A stretch of DNA of 64,000 nucleotides from JBGAJN01 sp044224905. GTDB lineage: Bacteria; Verrucomicrobiota; Verrucomicrobiia; Limisphaerales; JBGAJN01. Location: NCBI GenBank assembly GCA_044224905.1, contig JBGAJN010000003.1:310001-374000 (forward strand). Direction: 5' to 3'. The notes below the pieces were generated by a model. That model worked only from the letters and a program-made list of their open reading frames with translations, had not been told where the DNA came from and made no database searches. Both the position numbers and the translations under genes were made by a program. Positions 50,185 through 58,707 of the stretch are shown piece by piece (position 1 is the first letter of the stretch; every line of letters starts with the position of its first letter).

Positions 50185-51183
50185 TCACTTGGTTCCGACG
50201 CCGGGAACGGTTTCGATCAGCTTGGCGATAACTTTCTCGACGGTGATCGCTTCGGCCTCGGCGCGGTAGTTGATGAGCACGCGATGGCGCAACACCGGGT
50301 AGGCAAGAATGCGAATGTCTTCGAGCGTCACGTGAGAGCGGCCTTTGAGCAGGGCGCGCGCCTTGGCGCCGAGAACGAGGAATTGTGCCGCGCGAGTACC
50401 AGCGCCCCAACTCACCCATTCGTTGACGAACTCCGGCGTGGTCTTCTGTCGCGGGCGCGACGCGGCGGCGAGGCGCACGGCGTAACGCACGAGGTCCTCG
50501 GCGATCGGCACCTTGCGCACGATGTCGTGAAAACGCAGAACGTCTTCGCCGGTGAAGAGCGCCTCGATGTTCGATGACTGCCGTGCGGTGGTCTGCTGCA
50601 CGACGGTGACTTCGTCGTCTTCTGGCAGGTAATCGATCACCACGTTGAACATGAAACGATCCAGCTGCGCCTCGGGCAACGGATACGTGCCTTCCATCTC
50701 GATCGGGTTCTGCGTGGCGAGGACAAAGAACGGTTCCGGCAACGTGTGCCGCACGCCGGCAGCCGTCACTTGATGTTCTTGCATCGCTTCGAGCAGCGCT
50801 GCCTGAGTCTTCGGCGGTGTGCGATTGATTTCGTCCGCGAGCAGCATGTTCGCGAAGATTGGTCCAGGGACGAAGGTGAGCTTCCGTCCTTCGCCTGTGT
50901 CCTGAAGAATTTCCGTGCCGGTAATATCGGCGGGCATCAGGTCAGGCGTGAACTGGATGCGTTGAAACTTCAGGTGAAAGATCCGCGCTATGGATTTCAC
51001 GAGCAGCGTCTTCGCGAGCCCGGGCGCGCCGGTGATCAGGCAGTGCCCGCCGGCAAAGAGCGCGAGCAGAATTTCCTCGATGACTTCCTTCTGGCCGACG
51101 ATGACCTTGGAAAGCTCAGCGGTGATCTTCTCGCGACCAGCGAGGAGTTGTTCGACGGTTTGTTGTTCGGTTTGATTGCTCAT
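50185..51183 (-). CDS. MoxR-family AAA+ ATPase
   Basis: 332 residues from the ATG at 51183 (MSNQTEQQTVEQLLAGREKI); an ATG 30 bases upstream gives a less typical N-terminus. Walker A GAPGLAKT at 52-59, the MoxR block RIQFTPDLMPADITGTEIL, Walker B LLADEINRTPPKTQAALLEAM, sensor 1 LATQNPIEMEGTYPLPEAQL, the RFMFNV arginine region, and the C-terminal lid SHVTLEDIRILAYPVLRHR. MoxR ATPases are thought to remodel or load metal ions into VWA-domain partners; DUF58 and BatA-VWA follow in the same operon. Gap of 36 bases to the preceding DUF4159 gene. Confidence 0.95.
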   Translation of the reverse strand: MSNQTEQQTVEQLLAGREKITAELSKVIVGQKEVIEEILLALFAGGHCLITGAPGLAKTLLVKSIARIFHLKFQRIQFTPDLMPADITGTEILQDTGEGRKLTFVPGPIFANMLLADEINRTPPKTQAALLEAMQEHQVTAAGVRHTLPEPFFVLATQNPIEMEGTYPLPEAQLDRFMFNVVIDYLPEDDEVTVVQQTTARQSSNIEALFTGEDVLRFHDIVRKVPIAEDLVRYAVRLAAASRPRQKTTPEFVNEWVSWGAGTRAAQFLVLGAKARALLKGRSHVTLEDIRILAYPVLRHRVLINYRAEAEAITVEKVIAKLIETVPGVGTK

Positions 51184-51219
51184 GTTGAAAGGGTTCGCAT
51201 TGTTCGCGGGCAAAGTTCT

Positions 51220-52197
51220 TCAGTGGGTCATGACGTAGAAGAGGATATTGATCCCGAGCGGGAACGCACGCTTTTCAGAGAACTCGCTGAAGTAATATTG
51301 GAACTCGCCTTCGCGCTCCCACCCGTCTCCGTTGTCCGTGTTGTGCGTGGCGATCACCATGATGTGTCCCTTGTCATCGAGAATTGCGCGCACGTGCATA
51401 TCGACGGCGTCGGGGCGATTCCAGTTCACGTAACCTTGGGAACGGTCGAACTCGTAAGTGCGATGGAGCGGGTCGTTTTGACTTTGCTCGCCGTAGTAAA
51501 CGTTCGGGCATTGGAGCTCGTTCTTGGAATACTTCCCAAGCGGAAACACGCAGTTGAAGATCGGATGCTCCATTGGCAATTCCTCGAAGTCGCGTTCGGG
51601 GAAAACCTTTTTCATTTCCTCGGCGAGATTGTCCCATTCGCGCTGGCCCCAAAAATCGTCGCACATTAAACAGCCGCCGTTCATCAGGTAACGGCGAAGG
51701 ATCGGCACTTCCTCCTCGGTGAGTTCCAGATCGCCGGGCTCGACCATGTAGATCCACGGATAATCGAGCAACTCGGGATCGGTCAGGCGCACGACGCGTC
51801 CTTCCGAACTCACCTTCATCGAAGTCATCTGTTGCAGACGGAACGAGAGGTTCAGATCGCTGTCGGGGAAGTCGATTTGAAAACGTTTCTGTCCGACGAA
51901 AAAAAAGTTCGTGAGATTCTTTTCTTTCGCGCGATAGCGGACGCGGGTGAACGTGAAAACGTCGCGGGAGAAACCCGGTGCGTTGGTCCACGTCGGCGTT
52001 GGATTGCTGTGCTGCGGCGCTTCGCGCGCGGTCTTGTAATCCATCTCCGGGGGGAATTCCTTGCTGCGTCCCCACTGGATTGCTTCGAGTCCTACGATCA
52101 AAACAACCAATCCGATGACGCCGCGGCGCGGACGAATAAGGTGCGAGCGAAAAGTTGGTTGGTGTCGAAGTGGCAACATGGTGCGGCGGCGCATCAA
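51220..52197 (-). CDS. DUF4159 protein, copy 2
   Basis: 325 residues. One N-terminal helix (RRGVIGLVVLIVGLEAIQWG) acts as an anchor or signal after a basic stretch. The DUF4159 domain follows: DFPDSDLNLSFRLQQMTSMK, DYPWIYMVEPGDLELTEEEV, LRRYLMNGGCLMCDDFWGQ, VRAILDDKGHIMVIATHN and the end EKRAFPLGINILFYVMTH. The fold resembles amidotransferase-like alpha/beta proteins; no function is assigned. It is a tandem paralog of the gene before it, with near-identical ends but a divergent middle, and overlaps it by 4 bases. Confidence 0.85.
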   Translation of the reverse strand: MMRRRTMLPLRHQPTFRSHLIRPRRGVIGLVVLIVGLEAIQWGRSKEFPPEMDYKTAREAPQHSNPTPTWTNAPGFSRDVFTFTRVRYRAKEKNLTNFFFVGQKRFQIDFPDSDLNLSFRLQQMTSMKVSSEGRVVRLTDPELLDYPWIYMVEPGDLELTEEEVPILRRYLMNGGCLMCDDFWGQREWDNLAEEMKKVFPERDFEELPMEHPIFNCVFPLGKYSKNELQCPNVYYGEQSQNDPLHRTYEFDRSQGYVNWNRPDAVDMHVRAILDDKGHIMVIATHNTDNGDGWEREGEFQYYFSEFSEKRAFPLGINILFYVMTH

Positions 52198-53102
52198 TGC
52201 GTCATCGCGTAGAAGATGATGTTAATGCCGAGCGGGAAGGCGCGCTTTTCGCAAAAATTGTGGAAGAAGTAATCGTTCTCTCCTTCGCGCTCCCAACCGT
52301 CACCATTATCGCAGTTGTGCGTGGCGATAACCATGATGCGCCCCTTGTCATCGAGAATCGCGCGGACGTGCATTTCACGGCATTCTTCGCCGTCGTGAAA
52401 TTCCCACGTGATACCGGTGCGTTCGCTGTAGGCTCCGGTGCGGTAGTTTGGGGTTTGGAGTTTTTCGATCGACCCTTCAAGTGGGAACACGGAGTGAAAC
52501 ACCGGATGATCCATCGGAAGGTCGACGAATGCGCGATCGGGAAACACTTTTTTGATCTGCTCCTCGAAATTGGCCCACTGCCGTTCGCCCCAGAAATCGT
52601 CCGCCATCAAGAAGCCGCCATTGAGCAAATATTTTCGCAGAATCGGCGCTTCGTCGTCCTCGATCAGCAATCGCCCCGGTTCCACCATGTAGATCCACGG
52701 GTAGTCGAACAGCTCCTTCTCCTTCAGCCGGATGATGCGTCCGTTCGGGTTCACCTTCATCGATGTCATCTGCTGCACGCGGAAGGAAAGATTCAAATCA
52801 CTGTCGGGGAAATCCGTGAGCCAGGTCCCGCCGCTGCGGCCTTCAGGATTGTCACTGTAACGCACGCGGCAAAATGAAAACGAATCGCGGCTGAACCCCG
52901 GCGGGTTGGTCCAGTTGGGCGTGCCGGTGCTGTGGGAATCGACCTCACGCGCGGTGCGGGCATCGTCGCTCACGAGCACGCCGCCTTCGGTGTATTGGCC
53001 GCGGGAACCGCCGCTGAACCGACGTCGTTGCGCCGACGCGGTGACGATCAATGCGAGCGCCAGCACGCCGATCAACGGAGCGGGTCGTAGAAAACGTTTC
53101 AT
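52194..53102 (-). CDS. DUF4159 protein, copy 1
   Basis: 302 residues. A cleavable-type signal peptide (PLIGVLALALIVTASAQRR) precedes a Gly/Arg-rich segment and the DUF4159 domain: TDFPDSDLNLSFRVQQMTSM, DYPWIYMVEPGRLLIEDDEA, LRKYLLNGGFLMADDFWGER, VRAILDDKGRIMVIATHNC and EKRAFPLGINIIFYAMTH. Unlike copy 2 it may be secreted rather than anchored. It starts 2 bases after the metallopeptidase stop. The duplication probably reflects two non-equivalent subunits. Confidence 0.85.
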   Translation of the reverse strand: MKRFLRPAPLIGVLALALIVTASAQRRRFSGGSRGQYTEGGVLVSDDARTAREVDSHSTGTPNWTNPPGFSRDSFSFCRVRYSDNPEGRSGGTWLTDFPDSDLNLSFRVQQMTSMKVNPNGRIIRLKEKELFDYPWIYMVEPGRLLIEDDEAPILRKYLLNGGFLMADDFWGERQWANFEEQIKKVFPDRAFVDLPMDHPVFHSVFPLEGSIEKLQTPNYRTGAYSERTGITWEFHDGEECREMHVRAILDDKGRIMVIATHNCDNGDGWEREGENDYFFHNFCEKRAFPLGINIIFYAMTH

Positions 53103-53104
53103 GC

Positions 53105-55711
53105 TCAGAAATTGATCAGCTTCTTTTTCGGGTCAGTCGGTTTCACTCCGGCGCTGTTCATTTCCAGCAGCAACTTGTGCGCGTCGCGGAAGCGCGGCGC
53201 TTCTTCGAGCGCCTGCAACAGATGCCGCTTCGCTTGCACGTCGCCGGTCTGCTGATACAGACGCGCGAGGCGGTAATGCACTTCAGCCGTGTCGGGCGCG
53301 TCGAGCTTCAGCATCGTTTGCCATTCGTTGATCGCAGGCTTTGTTTGGTGCAGTTCCTCCAACGCCATCGCCGAGAAACGATGCGGCGGCGGCACGAGCG
53401 GATTCACACTGAGAAAACGGACGGCGTTCGCTTCGACTTCGCGCCAGTCCTTGCGTTCCGCGGCGAGTTCCATCAGGCGCAAGAAAGCATCGGGGACTTC
53501 GGAACTGATGTTGGCCAGTTGCGTCAATGTTTCGCGTTCCTTCTCGAGATCTTTCAACCCGCGATACGCGCGCGCGAGCAGCACGTAGCCGTTGTCCTTC
53601 TCGGTGTGTTCGGGACAAAGCGCGATCAATTTTTCGGCAAGCGCGACGGCTTCGGTCCACTTCTTGTCCGTGAGCAACTTCTTCGTGCGTTCCGTCAGCG
53701 CGTAAAAGTTGGTTGGACTGTTCTTGAACAGTTCCGCCATCGCTTCCTCAGAGCGGAGTTCCTTTTTTTCGGGCTTGGTCCAATCGAGACCTGGGCCAAA
53801 CTTCCGCGCGCGATCGCGGGCGAGCGCGGTGAACTCGGGTTCAATCCGTTCCATCGGCGCGGCGTGGGCGGAGATGGCTTTGTTGATCTCCACGCCGTTG
53901 GCGAGGTCGGCGAGAATCTTCTTCAAGGTGTCCAAGCCAAACTTCTCGATCAGATACTCCACCACGAGTGACGATTCGTAATAGGCGAACTGCAAATGCA
54001 GCGGCGACTTCGGCGTGAGAAACGCCCCGCTCAATTCGCTCACCGGCGTGAGTTCTTCGCCGAGGATCATTGCGCGATACGCCGGTGACATCTGCTCGCC
54101 CCATGCGCGTCCAGCTTGGCGCTCCTCGTAAACGGAAATACCCTCGCTCAGCCACCGCGGCATCTTGTTGCGCGTGAGTTGCAGCGTGACCACGTGACAG
54201 AACTCGTGCCACAGAATCGCCTCCCAACTCGAGCCGCCCTGCGGCCGTGTGGCTGGACTGTTCGCCGTGATCACGTTCCCGAAACATACGCCGAGGAAGC
54301 CCGCGCCGCCGGGCATGCCGAAGGTGCGAATCGCGAAATCTTTTTGCTCGGGAAAAATCTCCACCGTGACTCGGTTCGTCAGCGTGAGCCCGTATTTGCC
54401 GGTGAGATGCGTGCGTGCCTTCTCCAGCAAACCCAGCACAGCGTCGCCGTAGATCGAAGCCTCGCGCGTGCTCATGCGCACGAGGAAATGGTCGTTGGTC
54501 AACGTGGTGAACTTCTCGAGCACGTCCTTCAACGTGATGAGATTGTAAGCGGAGACATCGTAGGGATCCGACTCGCTGACGGACTCGGCGAGCTTCCAAC
54601 CTTCCGCTTCGTCGCCAAGGCGGAGCAGGTCGGACGCGAGTTGAATCTTCGCGGGCAGGAACTCGGGATCATACTTCAACGCGCGCCGTTGATACGCCGC
54701 GCCCTCGGCGAAACGATACTTCTGTGCGAGCTTGCGACCGATCAGGTGATCCACGAGCGGGTTGCGATCCCAGAACTTCAACGCCGTTTTGCGCGCCTTA
54801 GTTTCGCCCGCTTCATCCGCGCGGAGGTGCGCGAGCACGGCGCGAAACGCCCAGGCTTCGGGATGCGACGGGTTCACCGCGAGCACGCGCGCGAGTTCTT
54901 CCTCAGCGTCGGCGTATTCTTCGGCGTCGACGTGGTTGTCGGCGATGAGCAGGCGCGCGGCGATATGGTTCGTGTTGTATTTGAGGCAATCTTCCAACGC
55001 CTCTTCCATTACTTCGGAATCGCCGGTGGAGAACGCTTGCGCGAGGCCGAAGAGAATGTCCGGGTCTTTGGGAAACTTCTTCGCCGCTTCGCCGAATACT
55101 TTCCCGGCGAGCTTGAAATCATTCTTATCGAGCGCGAGTTGGCCGGTAACGAGATAGACTTCGCGATTGGTGGGTTGGAGGCGTTTGATGGGATCAAAGA
55201 AAACTTTCAGCACGCGCTTGGGATCGGCGCCGAGCTTGAGCGCGGCCTGGCCGAGCGCGAGTTGATTGGGCACATCGCGATATGCCCAGTCGCGGCGACC
55301 GGTGAGTTGGTTGATCTCCTCGAGCATCGCCTGCGCCTTCTCCACTTCGCCGTTCGCACGCGCGATGTCGTAGCCGGTCATGCGCACGCGAATGCTGTAG
55401 GGGAAATCTTCCAGCGCCTTCACCAACGTCGCGTAGGCATTCGTGTATTGCCCGAGCGTGAACTGCGAGCGCAAGAGCAGCAGGCGCCAGTCCTCGCTCG
55501 AGTTGTCGGCGTCCACCGCCGCCTTCGCGGCCTTCTCCGCTTCAGAATACTTGCCGGTGATGAATAGTTGCTCGCCCGCCTCCACTTCAAGGGCGCGGGC
55601 GGACGTGGCGACGAGCGCCAGGCAGAGCAGGGGAAGCAGTAGGGAAAAATGGAATGCGCGCGACTTGATCAAAGCCACTGCGGATTTGCGGCCTGCACGC
55701 CAGAACAGCAT
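53105..55711 (-). CDS. Secreted TPR-repeat gluzincin (peptidase MA-like) metallopeptidase, first gene of ten-gene operon
   Basis: 868 residues from the ATG at 55711; the frame is open for 109 more codons upstream but those cover a promoter and look non-coding. A signal peptide has n-region KSAVALIKSRAFHF and core LLLPLLCLALVATSARA. TPR repeats fill about 45-400 and again about 660-860 (EVHYRLARLYQQTGDVQAKR). Between them lies a zinc peptidase: HEFCH at 502-506, followed 17 residues later by LSEG (E523), the gluzincin zinc ligands, and YEERQ. Peptidase-MA proteins of this kind are poorly studied. Being promoter-proximal and exported, it may process or bind substrates for the MoxR-BatA complex encoded behind it. 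Confidence 0.83.
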   Translation of the reverse strand: MLFWRAGRKSAVALIKSRAFHFSLLLPLLCLALVATSARALEVEAGEQLFITGKYSEAEKAAKAAVDADNSSEDWRLLLLRSQFTLGQYTNAYATLVKALEDFPYSIRVRMTGYDIARANGEVEKAQAMLEEINQLTGRRDWAYRDVPNQLALGQAALKLGADPKRVLKVFFDPIKRLQPTNREVYLVTGQLALDKNDFKLAGKVFGEAAKKFPKDPDILFGLAQAFSTGDSEVMEEALEDCLKYNTNHIAARLLIADNHVDAEEYADAEEELARVLAVNPSHPEAWAFRAVLAHLRADEAGETKARKTALKFWDRNPLVDHLIGRKLAQKYRFAEGAAYQRRALKYDPEFLPAKIQLASDLLRLGDEAEGWKLAESVSESDPYDVSAYNLITLKDVLEKFTTLTNDHFLVRMSTREASIYGDAVLGLLEKARTHLTGKYGLTLTNRVTVEIFPEQKDFAIRTFGMPGGAGFLGVCFGNVITANSPATRPQGGSSWEAILWHEFCHVVTLQLTRNKMPRWLSEGISVYEERQAGRAWGEQMSPAYRAMILGEELTPVSELSGAFLTPKSPLHLQFAYYESSLVVEYLIEKFGLDTLKKILADLANGVEINKAISAHAAPMERIEPEFTALARDRARKFGPGLDWTKPEKKELRSEEAMAELFKNSPTNFYALTERTKKLLTDKKWTEAVALAEKLIALCPEHTEKDNGYVLLARAYRGLKDLEKERETLTQLANISSEVPDAFLRLMELAAERKDWREVEANAVRFLSVNPLVPPPHRFSAMALEELHQTKPAINEWQTMLKLDAPDTAEVHYRLARLYQQTGDVQAKRHLLQALEEAPRFRDAHKLLLEMNSAGVKPTDPKKKLINF

Positions 55712-55716
55712 GGGTT

Positions 55717-55745
55717 CATTTACGCCGGAGTTCCCTGTCGTGCAA
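55717..55745 (-). promoter_or_regulatory. Predicted promoter of the ten-gene operon (leaderless)
   Basis: On the - strand TTGCAC (55745-55740), 17 bases, TAAATG (55722-55717), then 5 bases to the ATG at 55711. No Shine-Dalgarno lies between. It supports 55711 as the start. Confidence 0.5.
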
Positions 55746-55802
55746 GGGCGCAGCGCGAAAATATTCCCGTCCGCCGCGCCCCCACCGCGGGCGCATCTTC
55801 CC

Positions 55803-55831
55803 TTGCCACCGCCGCCGCTCCTCGGTAAGTA
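55803..55831 (+). promoter_or_regulatory. Predicted promoter of the small lipoprotein gene
   Basis: TTGCCA (55803-55808), 17 bases, TAAGTA (55826-55831). The transcript would carry a leader of about 36 bases with AGTTGT/ACAACT (55834-55853) as a small dyad and the GAAAGG ribosome-binding site at 55862-55867. Confidence 0.5.
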
Positions 55832-55874
55832 AAAGTTGTCGGGATAAACAACTAACAAAACGAAAGGTTCAAAT

Positions 55875-56231
55875 ATGAAACTACCAGTATGGATGTGGAC
55901 GTTGGCAATGAGTCTGATGATTGCAGCCGTCGGTTGCTCCAAGTCGGGCAGCGTGGACACGGGCAAACTGCAGAGTAGCTTCTCCTCGGCAGACGCCTCG
56001 GTGAAGAGCACGGTGGATAAAGCGGTGGCGGCGATCAAGGAACAGAACTATTCCGGCGCGCTTGCGCAATTGCAGGAGACGGCCTCGAAAGCCAAGCTCA
56101 CGCCTGAGCAGGAGAAAGTCCTCAAGGATGTGATCGCGCAAGTTCAGGAAGCCTTGAGCAAGGCCGCGGGCAAAGCCGCTGAAGGCGCCACCAAGGCCGT
56201 CGGCGATCTGAAGAACGCGCTGCCGAAGTAA
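55875..56231 (+). CDS. Small helical lipoprotein
   Basis: 118 residues with Shine-Dalgarno GAAAGG 7 bases upstream. The signal and lipobox are MIAAVGC (Cys21). The mature part is nearly all alpha-helical, Ala/Lys/Gln-rich, with two heptad-like stretches (SSADASVKSTVDKAVAAIKE and VQEALSKAAGKAAEGATKAV). No family recognised. It resembles small abundant envelope lipoproteins of the Lpp or LEA-like kind in composition only. It has a good promoter, a good ribosome-binding site and a strong terminator as a single gene, which suggests high expression. Divergent from the ten-gene operon. Confidence 0.8.
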   Translation: MKLPVWMWTLAMSLMIAAVGCSKSGSVDTGKLQSSFSSADASVKSTVDKAVAAIKEQNYSGALAQLQETASKAKLTPEQEKVLKDVIAQVQEALSKAAGKAAEGATKAVGDLKNALPK

Positions 56232-56263
56232 ACGGTCCCGTATCGATCATCTTTCCGATTCAC

Positions 56264-56305
56264 CGCCCCGCAGTTGGCACGAGCCGCTGCGGGGCGTTTG
56301 TTTTT
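56264..56305 (+). terminator. Rho-independent terminator of the lipoprotein gene
   Basis: CGCCCCGCAG (56264-56273), 13-base loop, CTGCGGGGCG (56287-56296), then TTTGTTTTT. A 10-base perfect GC-rich stem. Confidence 0.88.
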
Positions 56306-56359
56306 GCGGTTGTCGGCTTGCGCTCGCCTGTTGGCCTTCGGCTAACGCCGTGCGCAATC

Positions 56360-57532
56360 TTACCGTCCCGCAGTTGCCTTGCGGAGTAATGGCGCGAGGG
56401 TTTTGGCGAAGACGTCGGCTTGGCGCATGAAGCCGAGGTCATTGGGGTGGGAACTGTCCACGGTGCCTTCGCCGTCGTGACCGAGGAGATCGTCGGCGGG
56501 AATGTATTCGAGGTTCTTCACGCCGGATTTCTTTAAACGCTTGAACGCGGCTTGCAAAGCGGCGTGGCTGTCGTCGTTTCGTTTCTTTTTCGCGGCGTTT
56601 AGGAAGTCGTCCGCGTAGAAGCGATCTTCCACGAGGACGATCGGCGTTTGCGGATGCGCGGCACGCAGCTTGTGAACGAAGGGTTCGACGCGTTCGGAGA
56701 CTTCGGCGGCGGTCATATTGGGGAGGCAATCGAGCACGTAAACGCTGGGATCGAGTTCGGCGAGGAGGTCGCCGAGTTCGGGTTCCATTTTGCCGTTGCC
56801 GGAGAAGCCGAGGTTGATCGTTGGGAAATGGAAGCGACGGCCAAGGATCGCGCTGTGCACCATGCCGGGCCGCGAGGCGCACGCGCCGTGCAGTATGGAG
56901 GTGCCGTAGAAGACGATCGGCTTGCGCGTTCCGGGGCCCCATGGGCCGGTCTTGCTGATGGTGGCTGAATTCGGAATGCCGAGCTCGACGAGTTGGGTGC
57001 CGTTGTAGAGTGGGAGGTAGAGAAGGTATTCGCGTTTCCCGGGCGGGAGGCCGGTGGCCAACGTGACGGTGTTGGTTTGATCCTTCGGTTGCGCGACGGC
57101 GAGCCAATGCCATTGTCCGTTGTCCATTTTCGCGTAGAGATCGAGACCGCTGACGCCGGTCGCCGCCATGTGCGGCATGGAAAGTTTGCTCGATGTGACG
57201 GCCCAACGCGCGCGGATGGTTGTGGCGTCAGTGACGAAGCGCACGTGCATGCCGGCGGAATTGCGACTCAAGCTCCAGACGGCGCTGCGTACTTTGGATT
57301 CCGCCTTGGCGGGCAGGCGGTCGTAGAATTCCTTCGTGTCGGTCCAGCCGCGGCCTTCGATGTTGAACTGACGTAGATCGAACCAGAGGTTGGTCACGTC
57401 GTGACGTGAGGAAACGAGCGTGGCATCGATTGCGGCGGCGCCCAAGGTTTGCCCGTTGGCGGGATTGGCAATCAATCCGAGGAGGGCGGTGGCAACGGTG
57501 GCAAAGATTCTAATTGGACGGCGGAATGGCAT
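56360..57532 (-). CDS. Secreted SGNH/GDSL hydrolase with N-terminal beta domain
   Basis: 390 residues. Signal peptide 1-28 (ANG-Q). An N-terminal beta-sandwich (about 40-195) of the SGNH_hydro N-type (WFDLRQFNIEGRGW, MDNGQWHWLAVAQP) precedes the hydrolase: GTSILHGACASRPGM with the block I Ser, NLGFSGNGKMEPEL (block II Gly and block III Asn), LDCLPNMTAAEV, and DSSHPNDLGF with the catalytic Asp/His. The block I motif is G-T-S rather than G-D-S. Family members remove acyl or acetyl groups from glycans. With the esterase domains at 3384-7082 it adds to the secreted deacylases of this genome, but it has its own promoter and no operon partner. Confidence 0.85.
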   Translation of the reverse strand: MPFRRPIRIFATVATALLGLIANPANGQTLGAAAIDATLVSSRHDVTNLWFDLRQFNIEGRGWTDTKEFYDRLPAKAESKVRSAVWSLSRNSAGMHVRFVTDATTIRARWAVTSSKLSMPHMAATGVSGLDLYAKMDNGQWHWLAVAQPKDQTNTVTLATGLPPGKREYLLYLPLYNGTQLVELGIPNSATISKTGPWGPGTRKPIVFYGTSILHGACASRPGMVHSAILGRRFHFPTINLGFSGNGKMEPELGDLLAELDPSVYVLDCLPNMTAAEVSERVEPFVHKLRAAHPQTPIVLVEDRFYADDFLNAAKKKRNDDSHAALQAAFKRLKKSGVKNLEYIPADDLLGHDGEGTVDSSHPNDLGFMRQADVFAKTLAPLLRKATAGR

Positions 57533-57538
57533 GACGCG

Positions 57539-57567
57539 ACGTTAGCGATGCGTTGTTTGATTGCCAA
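57539..57567 (-). promoter_or_regulatory. Predicted promoter of the SGNH hydrolase (leaderless)
   Basis: On the - strand TTGGCA (57567-57562), 17 bases, TAACGT (57544-57539), 6 bases before the ATG at 57532. No Shine-Dalgarno. Confidence 0.55.
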
Positions 57568-57646
57568 TCTCGGATGCAGCTTCCGAAGCTGGATAGTCAA
57601 GAGCGGCGAATCGTTGTTCGCCGAGTTCGAGTGACAATTTTAATCC

Positions 57647-57675
57647 TTGCAGCATTGCCGCTTTTTCTTTATCCA
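57647..57675 (+). promoter_or_regulatory. Predicted cysK promoter
   Basis: TTGCAG (57647-57652), 17 bases, TATCCA (57670-57675), about 48 bases before the ATG at 57724, leaving room for the AAGGA ribosome-binding site. Confidence 0.4.
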
Positions 57676-57723
57676 TCGCCGCGCTTAGTTCAATCAACCA
57701 CCCGATTCAAAAGGAAATTTTTT

Positions 57724-58707
57724 ATGGGTCGCATTTATAGCAATATTGTCGAAACCGTTGGCCACACGCCGCTCGTGCGGTTGAACAAGGTCACTGCGGG
57801 AGTGAACGCAACCGTGCTTCTGAAGTGCGAGTTCTTTAACCCGCTCGGCAGCGTGAAAGATCGTATTGGCATGGCGATGATCGAAGACGCCGAACGCCGC
57901 GGCATTCTCAAGAGCGACACGGTGATCGTCGAACCCACCAGCGGCAACACGGGCATTGCGCTCGCATTTGTTGCGGCGGCTAAGGGTTACAAGTTGATTC
58001 TCACCATGCCGGAAACGATGTCGCTCGAACGCCGCACGTTGCTGGCGATGCTGGGGGCGAAACTCGTGCTCACTCCCGGTGCTGAAGGAATGAAGGGGGC
58101 CATCGCTCGTGCGGTGACCATCGCGCAAGAGACGCCAAATTCTTGGATCCCGCAGCAGTTCGAGAATCCCGCGAACCCGGAGATTCACAAGAAAACGACC
58201 GCTGAAGAAATCTGGGCGGACACGGATGGTAAGGTGGACATTCTCGTCGCCGCCGTCGGCACCGGCGGGACGATCACTGGCTGCTGCGAAGTGATCAAGG
58301 CGCGCAAGGCTTCGTTCCAAGCGATCGCCGTCGAGCCGAAAGATTCTCCGGTGATCACGCAGACTTTGACCGGCCAGCCGGTGAAGCCCGGCCCGCACAA
58401 GATTCAAGGCACGGGCGCTGGCTTCGTTCCGAAGAATCTTCATCTCAAGGATGAGAAGGGGAATCCGCAGATCGTCGAATGCGTGCAGGTGACGAATGAC
58501 GAAGCGTTCGTAATGGCGCGTCGTCTGGCGAAGGAAGAAGGCATCTTGGTGGGAATTTCCACGGGCGCGAATGTCGTGGCCGCATTGGAAGTAGCCAAGC
58601 GTCCGGAGAACAAAGGGAAGATGATCGTTACGATCGCATGCTCGACGGGCGAGCGCTATCTCAGCACCGCGTTGGCGGAAGAAGCGCGCCGCGAAGTGGG
58701 CGGCTGA
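57724..58707 (+). CDS. cysK: Cysteine synthase (O-acetylserine sulfhydrylase)
   Basis: 327 residues from the ATG at 57724 with AAGGA at 57711-57715, 8 bases upstream; the frame is open earlier but without protein-like sequence. CysK joins O-acetylserine and sulfide using PLP. Seen: NIVETVGHTPLVRLNK, FFNPLGSVKDRIG with PLP-lysine K45, VEPTSGNTGIAL (substrate loop), AAVGTGGTITG (phosphate cup), QGTGAGFVPKN, and SxG-type STGANVVAAL near the end. Length and motifs are those of a normal CysK. Single gene; cysE is not seen. Confidence 0.95.
   Translation: MGRIYSNIVETVGHTPLVRLNKVTAGVNATVLLKCEFFNPLGSVKDRIGMAMIEDAERRGILKSDTVIVEPTSGNTGIALAFVAAAKGYKLILTMPETMSLERRTLLAMLGAKLVLTPGAEGMKGAIARAVTIAQETPNSWIPQQFENPANPEIHKKTTAEEIWADTDGKVDILVAAVGTGGTITGCCEVIKARKASFQAIAVEPKDSPVITQTLTGQPVKPGPHKIQGTGAGFVPKNLHLKDEKGNPQIVECVQVTNDEAFVMARRLAKEEGILVGISTGANVVAALEVAKRPENKGKMIVTIACSTGERYLSTALAEEARREVGG

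Noticed and set aside
56306..56359. REP-like palindrome (TTGGCC-TTC-GGCTAA) after the lipoprotein terminator
   Set aside because: Only 5 of 6 positions pair and I see no second copy in the window.
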